From Fulvia fulva (lineage: Eukaryota; Ascomycota; Dothideomycetes; Mycosphaerellales; Mycosphaerellaceae): a stretch of 64,000 nt of DNA. The first letter of the stretch is position 1; each line of letters opens with the position of its first letter. Of the stretch, positions 36,329 through 45,205 are shown piece by piece. The DNA is taken from positions 310,001 through 374,000 of the forward strand of contig NC_063015.1 in the NCBI RefSeq assembly GCF_020509005.1, written 5' to 3'. A program made the translations under genes and the position numbers. Under the pieces are notes generated by a model. That model was not told where the DNA came from. It saw only the letters and a program-made list of their open reading frames with translations, and ran no database searches.

Positions 36329-37198
36329 ATGAGCGGCACCACAGCTTTACGCATCCCTGGCCTCTTCCTGACATGTGTCAGATACTTCGAACTGATTCAA
36401 GTAGCACGGAACCCCGACAGCGAGATCGCTTCATGTGATCTACAGCTACGCGGCACAGAGCTGCGACTTCGACGTTGGGGTCGCGCAGCTGGCATCACTG
36501 ACAGTGCATCGCCGGAACTCATGACTGCACTGGAGGGTTTTCAAGAGGATGAAATCAAGTTCGCTCATGATGCTCTGGAGCAGATCGAAGCGCAATTGGA
36601 GAACGCTCAACGCAGGTCGAAGCCTCTGATAGAAGGTGGATCAAGCCTGTCTTCTACCCCAACGGCCACCGAGCATATCAACGACGCCCAACATACCCAG
36701 GAAGACTTCAATGAATCCGAACTCGACAGAGCGCTTAACAAGCTTCGAGCTCAATACGGTAAATCCTTGCGATTCGGAGAAGACTCGCAGAAAAAGACCA
36801 AATGGGCCCTACACGACAGCACAATGCTCAAGAATCTGATCAGTACCACTTCAGCTCATTTGGCCGATCTCGAAAAGCTCTTCACCAAGGACATTGATCG
36901 CCTTGTCAGCACCGAGGTCGCCGAGATGATGAACTTGCCTGATCAAGGACTGGCTTTGTATCTGAAAGTCATGGCCGCGATTGACCCACCACTTCAGCAG
37001 GCGTCGAAACCAAAGCTGGCATCGTCAGGTCGAACGTATCAAGACATTGACGCCGATGGCGAGGCGAATTCGCACATTGGGCGCAGGCTCAAGGAGGCTT
37101 CTGAGCGTGATGGACAAGGTGACGTGTTCCAACGTATGAAGTTCGGTGGCAAGAGTAAATCTCATGTTGGGGACAGCGTCGGCTATGATGAGAAATGA
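36329..37198 (+). CDS. HET-s/HET-S-like HeLo-domain protein with two C-terminal amyloid-type repeats
   Basis: 289 residues, the same length as Podospora HET-s. Residues 1 to about 225 match a HeLo domain: an N-terminal hydrophobic stretch with PGLF, YFELIQVAR, a LRRWGRAAG motif near 47-55, and a second half with KKTKWALHD and DLEKLF. In the family this helical domain is a membrane-targeting cell-death executioner. The C-terminal 60 residues hold two imperfect repeats, R1 at about 235-253 (TYQDIDADGEANSHIG) and R2 at about 266-285 (KSKSHVGDSVGY), placed as in the HET-s prion-forming domain. The NLR gene 1.2 kb downstream starts with a matching repeat. By family knowledge, an amyloid fold templated by the NLR would activate the HeLo domain. 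The frame is open and intronless; activity is inferred, not shown. Confidence 0.85.
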   Translation: MSGTTALRIPGLFLTCVRYFELIQVARNPDSEIASCDLQLRGTELRLRRWGRAAGITDSASPELMTALEGFQEDEIKFAHDALEQIEAQLENAQRRSKPLIEGGSSLSSTPTATEHINDAQHTQEDFNESELDRALNKLRAQYGKSLRFGEDSQKKTKWALHDSTMLKNLISTTSAHLADLEKLFTKDIDRLVSTEVAEMMNLPDQGLALYLKVMAAIDPPLQQASKPKLASSGRTYQDIDADGEANSHIGRRLKEASERDGQGDVFQRMKFGGKSKSHVGDSVGYDEK

Positions 37199-37211
37199 TG
37201 AGCGTATGTAG

Positions 37212-37751
37212 ATGAAGGCAGTCGACATGTGGAAAGACGGAGCTCTTGATATGTGTATGTGGCTATCGCTCAACGAGAAGGGGGAAATGGTACTGTATAA
37301 GAGAGCAGCCTTGAACGAGCTGATCAGCATAGTCTCGAACCACATTGCCGTGCTGGAGAGGTCCTTGCCTGGAGATGTTCGGAAAATTGCGGACTCAAAG
37401 GTCGCCTCACTTTCAACTGGAGATCTTTCGCTACTGCGGAGAGTGCAGCACGGTCTGAATCCGCTGCCCGAGCAAGCAATGAATGTACAAGTGAGTCCCT
37501 CTCGTAATCACTTCACTGGTATCAGGGTAGAGAGATCCGCCGAGTCACACGATTGGAGAACAAACTGCAAGCCAGGTGCTCGGCCAGGACAGCCGGGCAA
37601 CTTCCATTGTAATCTGCAGCTCAGTGACAACAGCAAGAGCCACATTGGCGACAACTGTGGCTATAATCAGAGCAGCGGAGGGACCGAGAAACGACGATCA
37701 AAAGAGTGTGCAGAGATAAGACTATCTGAAAATGAACCTGAACCAACGTGA
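37212..37751 (+). pseudogene. Truncated second HeLo copy (C-terminal half plus amyloid-type repeats)
   Basis: 179-codon frame starting 14 bases after the stop of the full HeLo gene. Residues about 25-90 align with the second half of its HeLo domain (MVLYKRAALNELIS; HIAVLERSLPGDV). Repeats follow: a weak R1-like segment at about 98-118 and a clear R2-like segment at about 131-152 (SKSHIGDNCGY). The N-terminal half of HeLo, with the membrane-inserting helix, is missing, and a 27-residue charged tail follows R2. It may be a decayed tandem duplicate, a separate short protein, or a 3' exon of the first gene, although I found no convincing splice pair. If expressed it would carry the repeats without a full effector domain. 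Confidence 0.6.
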
Positions 37752-38357
37752 TGAGTCGTGGCCCGGTGAGCCCCTTTCCTGTGTTTGCCAAGACTTCATA
37801 ACCGCTCTTCATCACTGACTCTAGCCAGATCTCAGCATATACATGTACGGCATGTAGAACATACATGGCCTGCACCAAGGGCGCGGAGCATGTCCATGTT
37901 TGCTACAGCACCTTTGTGCAACTTAGGCTGGCCGATGAGTCTACCGAGTTGCAGTGCTGGCTACGATGCGAAATGACGCGCCTACGAGGGCAGAGGTGCT
38001 GAAAAGATGAAAGGATTGGTTGGCATACGCCGACCATGTCAGCATGTTGACAAATAGCGCCTGTTATTGCTCGCGCCTTGGTGTGTCCGACCTAAATGTC
38101 TGGAGGTTCCTGTTGATACTCTCAGTCTTGCTGTTTTGACTTGCTTCTCGGCTACAGCTCAATGTCTCCAAACAAACACCAGACTGGCTTTGTCTCTTCC
38201 CGGCGTCAGATAGTCTTGGAAGATCAATGAATCGTGCAGCGCGTTCTACAAGGCCGTCTTTGTCCAGTGCAAGCTGGGCCTTATTTCAAATAAGGCTGGA
38301 CTTGTCTGTGGTAAGTACATCTCCAGATCAAGAACTCCTGGCCAGTCATTGCACGCC
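37752..38357. other. Intergenic between HeLo copies and NLR, with a possible third R2 remnant
   Basis: No supported gene. At 37,952-37,976, 20 of 25 bases match the last 25 bases of the full HeLo gene (37,174-37,198), both ending in the codons for G-Y-D-x-K and a TGA stop. This may be the 3' end of a further decayed HeLo copy. The remainder is the presumed NLR promoter. Confidence 0.35.
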
Positions 38358-41001
38358 ATGTCGAACTCGCATCTAGCTGATCATCCTAGAGGCCATACTT
38401 ATCGCGGCATTGGTGCGTCGGGCAACGCTCATGTTCATCTCGGCGATCAGATGAACATCAATGCTAGACGTCCTGAAGGTTGGTGGTTTACTGCCTCATG
38501 TGCATTTCAAAGGCTGCACTAACAAATCGTCCTCTAGAGATCATTCTGGCGAGCTTACGCTTCAGGGGCATGGAGCACTATCGCCGTCGACCACTAGAGA
38601 CCTATCCCGGAACCTACCGATGGATGTTGGACGACTCGACCAGCAATGATACCTATGATCCGTGCGCTAAGCAGAAGTTTGGATTTGAGAATGCCGCACG
38701 CTGGCAGCATGGCAACAACTTCAGGAAATGGCTTACATCAAGCGACGGCACATTCTGGATCACTGGCAAGCCCGGGGCGGGGAAATCGTGCTTGATGAAA
38801 TATCTCTTCGAGCACCAGCGCACGAAAGAGCTGCTGCAGACATGGGCCGGTGAGAATGTCGTTCTCGCTGGGTTCCTCTTCTAGGCCGCTGGAAGCTACG
38901 AAGAGAAGTCCCAAGAAGGATTGTTGCGAATTCTTCTCCATCAGATGTTGGTCACACATCAAGACATCATCAAGTCATGCTTGCCGAGCCGCTGGGAGCA
39001 GTGTAAGTCTACACCAGGATATCAGACAGCGTGGACCCGCCGCGAACTATCAATAGCTTTCGGGAAAGTCGTCACTGTTGGCCTGCCAGACCATCGATTC
39101 TGCTTCTTCATTGATGGGCTTGATGAGTTCGCGGGACAGCACTTGGACCTGGTTCAAGACCTTCAGACTCTCAGTTCATCTCCGACTGTCAAACTCTGCG
39201 TCGCCAGCCGCCCTTGGAATCTCTTCCGCTCCGTGTACGGAGCGTCAGACGCTCTGCACCTGAAGCTACATGAGCTTACCAAGCAAGACATTGACATCTA
39301 CTTGAATGGGATGCTCAATAGCAATGAGCTGAAGAAGAGGGCTTCGGGCTCGGAGCAAGATTATGAAGGCCTGCTGCGGGAACTTCGATATCGTGCAGAG
39401 GGCGTTTTCTTGTGGGTTAATCTTGCTGTAAAGTCTCTGCGCGGGGGACTTGGGGAGGGCGACAGCATCGTCAACCTTCGAGAACGAGTCGAGACATTTC
39501 CATCAGAGCTGGAAGACTTCCTTCAGCACATCTTCGATACGGTCGAGCCGGTCTATCGTATGTGGATGGCAAGAATACTGCTGCTGATGGTCAAGAGCGA
39601 AAATGGCTGCCCATTGCTATGGCCCGTGTATGTTGAGCTGGAAGGTCGGATGCCCGATACGCACTTATCGATACAGGCGTGCCAGTCACCGAAGACGCTC
39701 TCAGGCAGAATCTCAAACACGCCGTCGACCTTGTCGGCAAGTGGTGCAGGGATCTGTTACACGTTGATCGCTCAATGATAGCGGAGGAAAAGCTAGCCAG
39801 ACCATGGGATCATTCCTTCTTATATGAAAATCATATGGATGCTCACAGGACATGGGGATCTTATGTTGCGCCAATCGAGTTTGTCCACCGGACAGTGAAG
39901 GACTTTGTTCGAGAAAAGGCTCTGGCAGGCGTGCTTGCAGAGGCTGCCGGGTCGACATTCGACCCTGCATTGAGTGTAATGCGTGCGAGTCTACAGGCAG
40001 CGAAAGAAACAAGGCGGTGGATAAGACATTGGGTAGATCAAGACGTCTTGATTGTTGCAGACCTTGCCCGCATACTATTCGAGGAGCTCGCTGAAGATGT
40101 CTTGGTAGCTGCCAGAAATATCGAGCCAACATCTCGACGGATATCCTTTGAGCTTCTTCAATGTCTAGAGCTACTTGTCACCGGAGCCCCAACACTACGC
40201 TGCACAATTCACAAGTTATGGCCAGTTCCATCAGTCGCCATGACTCACTGCAACACTATAGCCATCGTGATCAGCTTTGGGGTGTCCAGCTACGCTCTAG
40301 ATCGACTCGAAGGTCATCTTGGACTGGCTTCCTCTGAACAGCGGCAACTGTGGCTTTTATGTGCAGTACTGACGCCATACGATTTCATGATCTCAGAGCA
40401 CGAGTCAGATGAGCAGACTGCGCAGATCGTGGCCAAAATCTGCCAAGCTGGTGGAAACGTAAATCAAGCAATGGAGATGCTACAGCGCAGCGACACATAT
40501 CAGCCACCTTTGAGTGTGTGGCAACAATATCACTACCACTTGCTATTGAGGCACTGCAATGACGCTACCTATTGGTGGATTCCATGTGCACAGAACGTCC
40601 CTGAGATAGTGTCCATGCTTCTTGAGGCTGGAGCAGACCCAGGAGCCCGGCTCGATCGTCAATATATTCGGCATATCTTTGAAGACTCCTCGCCTGACAA
40701 CCGACTTCGAAACTTACTCCGGCATAAGAGTGTGCGTCTCATACAGTTATGGCAAGCATTGGAGCTTATTCGGCTCTCACCAAATTCTGAACGTGAATTG
40801 CATCCCCCCAAATTAGATACTACTTCGGCGATAAAGGTATTGCTGGAGGAAGCGTTGCGCAAACGAGCGGAACATAGCAAACCGCACGAGCCCCAATTCA
40901 GGACTAGGATACTCAAGACCAAGAGGAAGGCTGGTCCAAGATCAGCTCGAAGTCGACGCAGCTCTGCCACGATAACCAGTGGCCAGAAATGCGCCGAATA
41001 A
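38358..41001 (+). pseudogene. NLR (R0 amyloid-type motif - NACHT - ankyrin-like C-terminus), nwd2-like partner of HeLo; disrupted
   Basis: Exon 1 is 38,358-38,478 (40 codons plus one base). A 59-bp intron (38,479-38,537; GTTGGT donor, ACTAAC branch, CTAG acceptor) joins it in frame to exon 2. Residues 13-33 form a repeat (TYRGIGASGNAHVHLGDQ) that matches R1 of the HeLo protein at T, Y, I, A, G, A, H and G. A family-typical ILASLRF segment, a Walker A GKPGAGKS near 38,765 and a Walker B FFIDGLDE near 39,105 define a NACHT domain. The C-terminal half includes an ankyrin-like VSMLLEAGADP near 40,610. Two lesions are visible: an in-frame TAG at 38,882-38,884 where family members have Trp, and a one-base frame change near 39,645-39,660, after which the frame runs to 41,001. 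The second could be an unrecognised intron. Role in the family: ligand sensing and seeding of the HeLo effector. Confidence 0.8.
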
Positions 41002-41597
41002 GTGATACTGCTTGGAGGTTCATCGGCTGAAAGATGATCGCACGATCAGACCGCCTGTAGAGATTGGACGGATGTCGCTCTCTTGGACTCCTCCGCCTGT
41101 ACTAATTCCTGTGGTACGATGGTACGTAGATGTGTGAAGGCATTTGATCACAGGCTTCAATGAAATGGTGATACGAAGCACAAGCGCTAAGAGAGGTTTG
41201 GCATGTGGAAATCACCAAGGATCCAGGGTCAAACATCTCAGTCTTGGAGCGATCTCGGAGTGAAACTCTCGTGATACCGCTTTATCCGCCGTATCGTTCT
41301 TCCCGCCGGCCAGCGTCGTCCCGTCGTTGCATCGTCGCATCGTCGCGATCTTGTCTTCACATTTCTGCAGCGCCAGAGCATTCTCACATGCACAGCGGAA
41401 CGACCCGTCGCGCTAAAGATCCGCACGGCAGGTAAGACAGTTTGCTACCCGCCCCCCTACATACACAACCGCCAAACATCACGGCTTTGTGCTTCAAACG
41501 TAAGTCTCAGCAGAAGCCACGCAAACGATAAGTACATAAAACGTGCCCGCCACATGGCTGACCAGGATCCCCAAACCACAACCTGCCCTCCATCATC
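41002..41597. other. Intergenic, no gene seen
   Basis: Upstream of the MATE-like gene. Contains short CGTCG/CATCGTCGC repeats near 41,310-41,350 and nothing else I can name. Confidence 0.5.
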
Positions 41598-43040
41598 ATG
41601 GCGCCTAAGGAAGACCCCATCATTTCCACATCGCCCGTCGACCACAACACAGCCCATCCCTCGCATCCTAAACCCAAACCATGGTCCCGCTCCTTCTACC
41701 CCGGCACCCTCCTCTTCAGCATCGCAACCTTCATCCTCCCAGCCCGTTACGGAACTCTCAGCAAGCTCTGGGTCGCCTCCATCGACTCCTCTCTCGTCGT
41801 CACAACCGATGCATACACCTACATTGGCGTCGTGACGGAAGTCCTCAATGAAGGACTACCCCGTGCGACTTGGGTCATCATCGGTGATAAGACGAATCGC
41901 TCCCTCGCTTCGCGGCATGGACTTTCCTACACCTTGATCTTGGTCCAGGCGATACTGAGGTTGATCATGAGTATCGTCTTCGCCGCAGCAGCGCGGCAGT
42001 TTGCGAGCGTGTTCGTGCCTGAGGAAGTAAGGGAGGCGAGTTTGACGTATGTCAGGATCTCGGCGTTCTCAGCTCTGGCGAGCGCGGTTGAGGTGGCAGT
42101 AGCGAGTGCAACGAGGGCGTTGGATCAGCCTGATGTGCCGCTTGTCATCAGCTCGGTCAAGTTCACTGTCAACATCGTGCTGGATATGATTGTCATCTCG
42201 AAGTTCCACGTACCTGGCGTCACACCAACCGTCAATACGCAAGCAGCGACACAGCTAGCTTGCAATCTTGTCGCAGCATTTGTCGGCCTGGCCTACCTCC
42301 TCTGGACCACGACACGGCGTCGACGCCGCGAAGAAGCTTCTCGTGCAGATGAAGATGCAGAATCTGTGAGACCTTCCTGGAAGGCCCTGAAAATCCTAGC
42401 ACGACCCGGTTCCTTCACCTTCACAGAATCCGCCATCCGCAACGCCCTCTACCTCTGGCCCGTCAGCAGCATCGTCGCCATGGGCTCCGACTACGCCACA
42501 GCCTGGGGCGTCTTCAACACAATCCGCTGGGGTCTCATCATGGTCCCCGTCCAAGCCCTCGAATCTACATCCCTAGCCTTCGTCAGCCACGCCTGGGGAG
42601 CATGGCGAGCAGAGAAGGGTGTGCAGGATCGTCGACCGAGGGCAACGCGCCGTCAACTCATCACTATCGCTCAACCAGCATTGCTGTCCTGTGGGATCGC
42701 GCTTCTGGTTGAAGTCCCGATCTGTCTCTTCCTCTCCTTCTACGGAGCGAGGCGGTTCGCGTTCTACATCTCAGCCTCAGCATCCGTCGCAGTAATCGTC
42801 GAGAAAATGTGGAAGACGATTGATTGGTGCTACATTTTCTACGCCCTATCAACTCAACTTGCCACAATCCACAAAGAGTCGATGAGGTACATGTGTTCGA
42901 GAAGAGCTCTTCTTGATAGAGAGACGATCCAACAAGGTAATGACAGGACGTTGCTGTTAGGAGGTCTCCTCCACGAGAGGGTAGTAGCAGGAACAGGTGC
43001 GATGATTCGTATAGCCATTCATGATATGTCGATTGATTGA
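41598..43040 (+). CDS. MATE-like multispanning membrane transporter
   Basis: 480 residues. Start ATG at 41,598 in context CATCATGG. Many hydrophobic segments between about residues 28 and 425; stretches such as [39 protein letters not shown] and [20 protein letters not shown] resemble a filamentous-fungal MATE-like family of putative multidrug or toxin efflux proteins in the plasma or vacuolar membrane. After [21 protein letters not shown] (ending near residue 424) the sequence turns hydrophilic and ends without the last membrane helices I would expect from the family. This may be a genuine truncation, a missed 3' intron or a local deletion. Convergent with the next gene, 145 bp apart. Substrate unknown. 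Confidence 0.75.
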   Translation: MAPKEDPIISTSPVDHNTAHPSHPKPKPWSRSFYPGTLLFSIATFILPARYGTLSKLWVASIDSSLVVTTDAYTYIGVVTEVLNEGLPRATWVIIGDKTNRSLASRHGLSYTLILVQAILRLIMSIVFAAAARQFASVFVPEEVREASLTYVRISAFSALASAVEVAVASATRALDQPDVPLVISSVKFTVNIVLDMIVISKFHVPGVTPTVNTQAATQLACNLVAAFVGLAYLLWTTTRRRRREEASRADEDAESVRPSWKALKILARPGSFTFTESAIRNALYLWPVSSIVAMGSDYATAWGVFNTIRWGLIMVPVQALESTSLAFVSHAWGAWRAEKGVQDRRPRATRRQLITIAQPALLSCGIALLVEVPICLFLSFYGARRFAFYISASASVAVIVEKMWKTIDWCYIFYALSTQLATIHKESMRYMCSRRALLDRETIQQGNDRTLLLGGLLHERVVAGTGAMIRIAIHDMSID

Positions 43041-43185
43041 TGTGTATTTATTCTGGCTGGATCTCCTCCCGAATTGTGCTGGGTGGGTGTTCTACATATG
43101 CAGTCAACCATCGATGTGATTTCACGTTTGTATGACGAGTCATAAGTCCTTCGCAACCATGTATCTTCCCCTACCCTCTCCATGT

Positions 43186-44526
43186 CTACACACTCCCCTC
43201 CTTCGCCAACGCCTTAAACCCCTGCACCAAATCCGCCTTCAAATCCTCAAAGTCCTCCACACCCACGCTGACCCTCAACAACGTAGGCTCCACGCTCGGA
43301 TCACTCATACTCCTCCACTCAATCAAACTCTCTACGCCTCCCAAGCTCGTCGCGTGGTGGAAGAGATTCAGCTTACTGGGTAACCTCTTCGCCGACGCCG
43401 CCGTCTTTGTAGTGATGGCAAAGACAGGTCCATACCCATTCGGCATCTGCTTCTTCAACCAACTCATGTCCTCCTTCTGCAAACTGGCGTGGTCGATGTG
43501 TGCCAACACTTTTCGGACGGATTCGGCGCCGTCGACGTCTTCGAGGTCGGAAGCTGAAGCATCGCCATCGAGGCATGCCTGAAGGAACGATACGAGCCTC
43601 GTGGCGTTCTCGCTTTGGCGCTTTACTCGAAGCTCGAAAGTCCGCAAGCTCCGTACGCCTAGCCAGCCTTCCATACTGCCCATCATGGAACCCAGGTATA
43701 TCCTCTCCTCGAACATGCCCCAGTAGTCTTTCTCCCAGCCTTGTCTATGCTTACCTGTAGCGATCACACCGCAGAGCATGTCGCTGTGTCCACCAATGTA
43801 TTTTGTTCCGCTGTGCATGATGAAATCTGCGCCCCATTTCCATGGATCGAGTAGTGGAGGTGGTGCGAATGTTGCATCGATTGTGAGACGTGCGCCACGC
43901 CTATGGGCTTTTGCTGCGAACTCTTCAACGTTGTATGCAATGCCATTGGGATTCACTGGTGTTTCGAGGTGTACTACATCTCCCTCTCCCATTCCTGCTT
44001 CATCCCAGCTCTTCTCATCGAACAGATGCACGATTTTGCAGCCTGTAAGTTTTTGATAAACCTTCAGTACGCCGTGGCACCCGTGGTATCCTTTGCCAAT
44101 CGCTACAACTTTGGGGTGAAGCCATGTCAAAAGCGCGTGGAAGGCGCTCAAGCCGCTGGAGTATGTCAAGACCGGTCCGCCGATGATCTCGCTGAGTAGC
44201 AATTCCAGCCTGCTGGCGTTGGGCGCTGTGAGACGAGAGTAGATGTGTGCATCGCTTTTGGCGGGTCCTCCAGCCGGGAAGAGTTCGGGAATGTTCAGTT
44301 CGTGCTCTGTCTTGAGGTCGTCTGGGTTTCGAGGGTAGCGGAAGGTGCTGGAGACGTGAAGGGCAGGCGCGACATCGGTGTAGGAGTTGATGGGGTCATC
44401 TGCGTGGACGCCGAGTGTTGCTAGTGATAGTTTTGAAGATGTTTCTGGAATCTCGAGGTGGTCGCTGCCGTTCTGGTTGCTGTCGCCGTTCGATGTGGCC
44501 ATGGTCGTCGAACCTGTGGCGAGCAT
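43186..44526 (-). CDS. Cys/Met-metabolism PLP-dependent enzyme (cystathionine gamma-synthase/lyase-like)
   Basis: 446 residues in one exon. Fold type I, pyridoxal-phosphate enzyme of the trans-sulfuration family. Visible family residues: IYSR at 95-98 (phosphate contact from the neighbouring subunit), YSSGLSAF at 122-129, VHLETPVNPNG at 185-195, the cofactor-binding Asp217 in TIDATF, and the Schiff-base Lys242 in HSGTKYIGGHSD. Which reaction it performs (synthase, lyase or another elimination) cannot be told from sequence; it belongs to a fungal-specific subgroup with a longer C-terminal half. The longest start is 44,526, but the Met at 44,502 has the better context (ACCATGG). It faces away from Rtc1, with about 680 bp of shared upstream sequence. 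Confidence 0.88.
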   Translation of the reverse strand: MLATGSTTMATSNGDSNQNGSDHLEIPETSSKLSLATLGVHADDPINSYTDVAPALHVSSTFRYPRNPDDLKTEHELNIPELFPAGGPAKSDAHIYSRLTAPNASRLELLLSEIIGGPVLTYSSGLSAFHALLTWLHPKVVAIGKGYHGCHGVLKVYQKLTGCKIVHLFDEKSWDEAGMGEGDVVHLETPVNPNGIAYNVEEFAAKAHRRGARLTIDATFAPPPLLDPWKWGADFIMHSGTKYIGGHSDMLCGVIATGKHRQGWEKDYWGMFEERIYLGSMMGSMEGWLGVRSLRTFELRVKRQSENATRLVSFLQACLDGDASASDLEDVDGAESVRKVLAHIDHASLQKEDMSWLKKQMPNGYGPVFAITTKTAASAKRLPSKLNLFHHATSLGGVESLIEWRSMSDPSVEPTLLRVSVGVEDFEDLKADLVQGFKALAKEGSV

Positions 44527-45205
44527 GGAGATTCTTGAAGTGACACAAAGTGAGGAAGATATATGGAAGTGGAGGTGAGATAGTTGACTGATCTTTGTAC
44601 TTGACTCGGCGGTGCGATGAGCTCACTGCAATGTCCCCACCAGATTCATAGGTCATCCCACTTCGCGCCCTTCGCGCCCTTCGCGTGTGCCAGGGCTGCC
44701 TGGAAGGGGCAGTTGTGTTGACTGGACGTAGACAATGGACATTCGGCGATATAGCAGTCCGCCTGGCATGGTATGATACCCGGGGTGACCGTGAATGTGT
44801 AGTCCAGGGACCATGTCGCGATGTGTAGGCTGTCTGACGCTGTCATGTTTCCGAACAGTGCCGTCGCAACACGCGGGATTGTGATGCGCCGTGGATTGCG
44901 ATATCCCAGTCAGTGGTTCACTCATTCCGGACCATCTCGACGCGTGCTAGCTGTCGTTGTGTGCCCATATGACACGTGGAGATGCGGTGAATGGTCGAAA
45001 AGTGAAAGACGATGCCGCTGTGACCACGAAGACGAGTTCCTTCCCGCCAAGCCAAGATCGCGTCCAAGCCGAAGAGACGGGGACAACACCATGATCACGA
45101 ACCTTTTCCCTCGCCATGTCATCCTCGATCGCGCATAGCAAGAGGGATGCAAGCAGCGGTCGGAGATGAGATGAAGTGCATGTGGCATCTTGGCAAGTCG
45201 CCACC
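44527..45205. promoter_or_regulatory. Shared divergent upstream region of the PLP-enzyme and Rtc1 genes
   Basis: About 680 bp separate two divergently transcribed genes. A 9-base direct repeat (TTCGCGCCC) occurs near 44,660-44,685. Several short frames lie here on both strands but none has homology I recognise. No specific factor site is claimed. Confidence 0.4.

Noticed and set aside
36105..36332. 75-codon frame overlapping the HeLo start
   Set aside because: No domain or coding signal; the HeLo domain is already complete from 36,329.
38848..38884. A possible 35-base intron (GTGAGA donor, TTCTAG acceptor) that would remove the NLR stop codon
   Set aside because: It is shorter than known fungal introns, would shift the frame, and the bases encode conserved NACHT sequence up to the stop, so a nonsense change is more likely.
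39628..39704. Candidate NLR intron with a GTATGT donor
   Set aside because: Acceptors at 39,676, 39,685 and 39,694 give the wrong frame. The acceptor at 39,704 restores frame but deletes a segment that still looks like NLR coding sequence, so a one-base shift is preferred, without certainty.
45176..45205. Upstream in-frame start for Rtc1
   Set aside because: The ATG at 45,206 has a near-ideal GCCACCATG context, and the extra 10 residues look uninformative.
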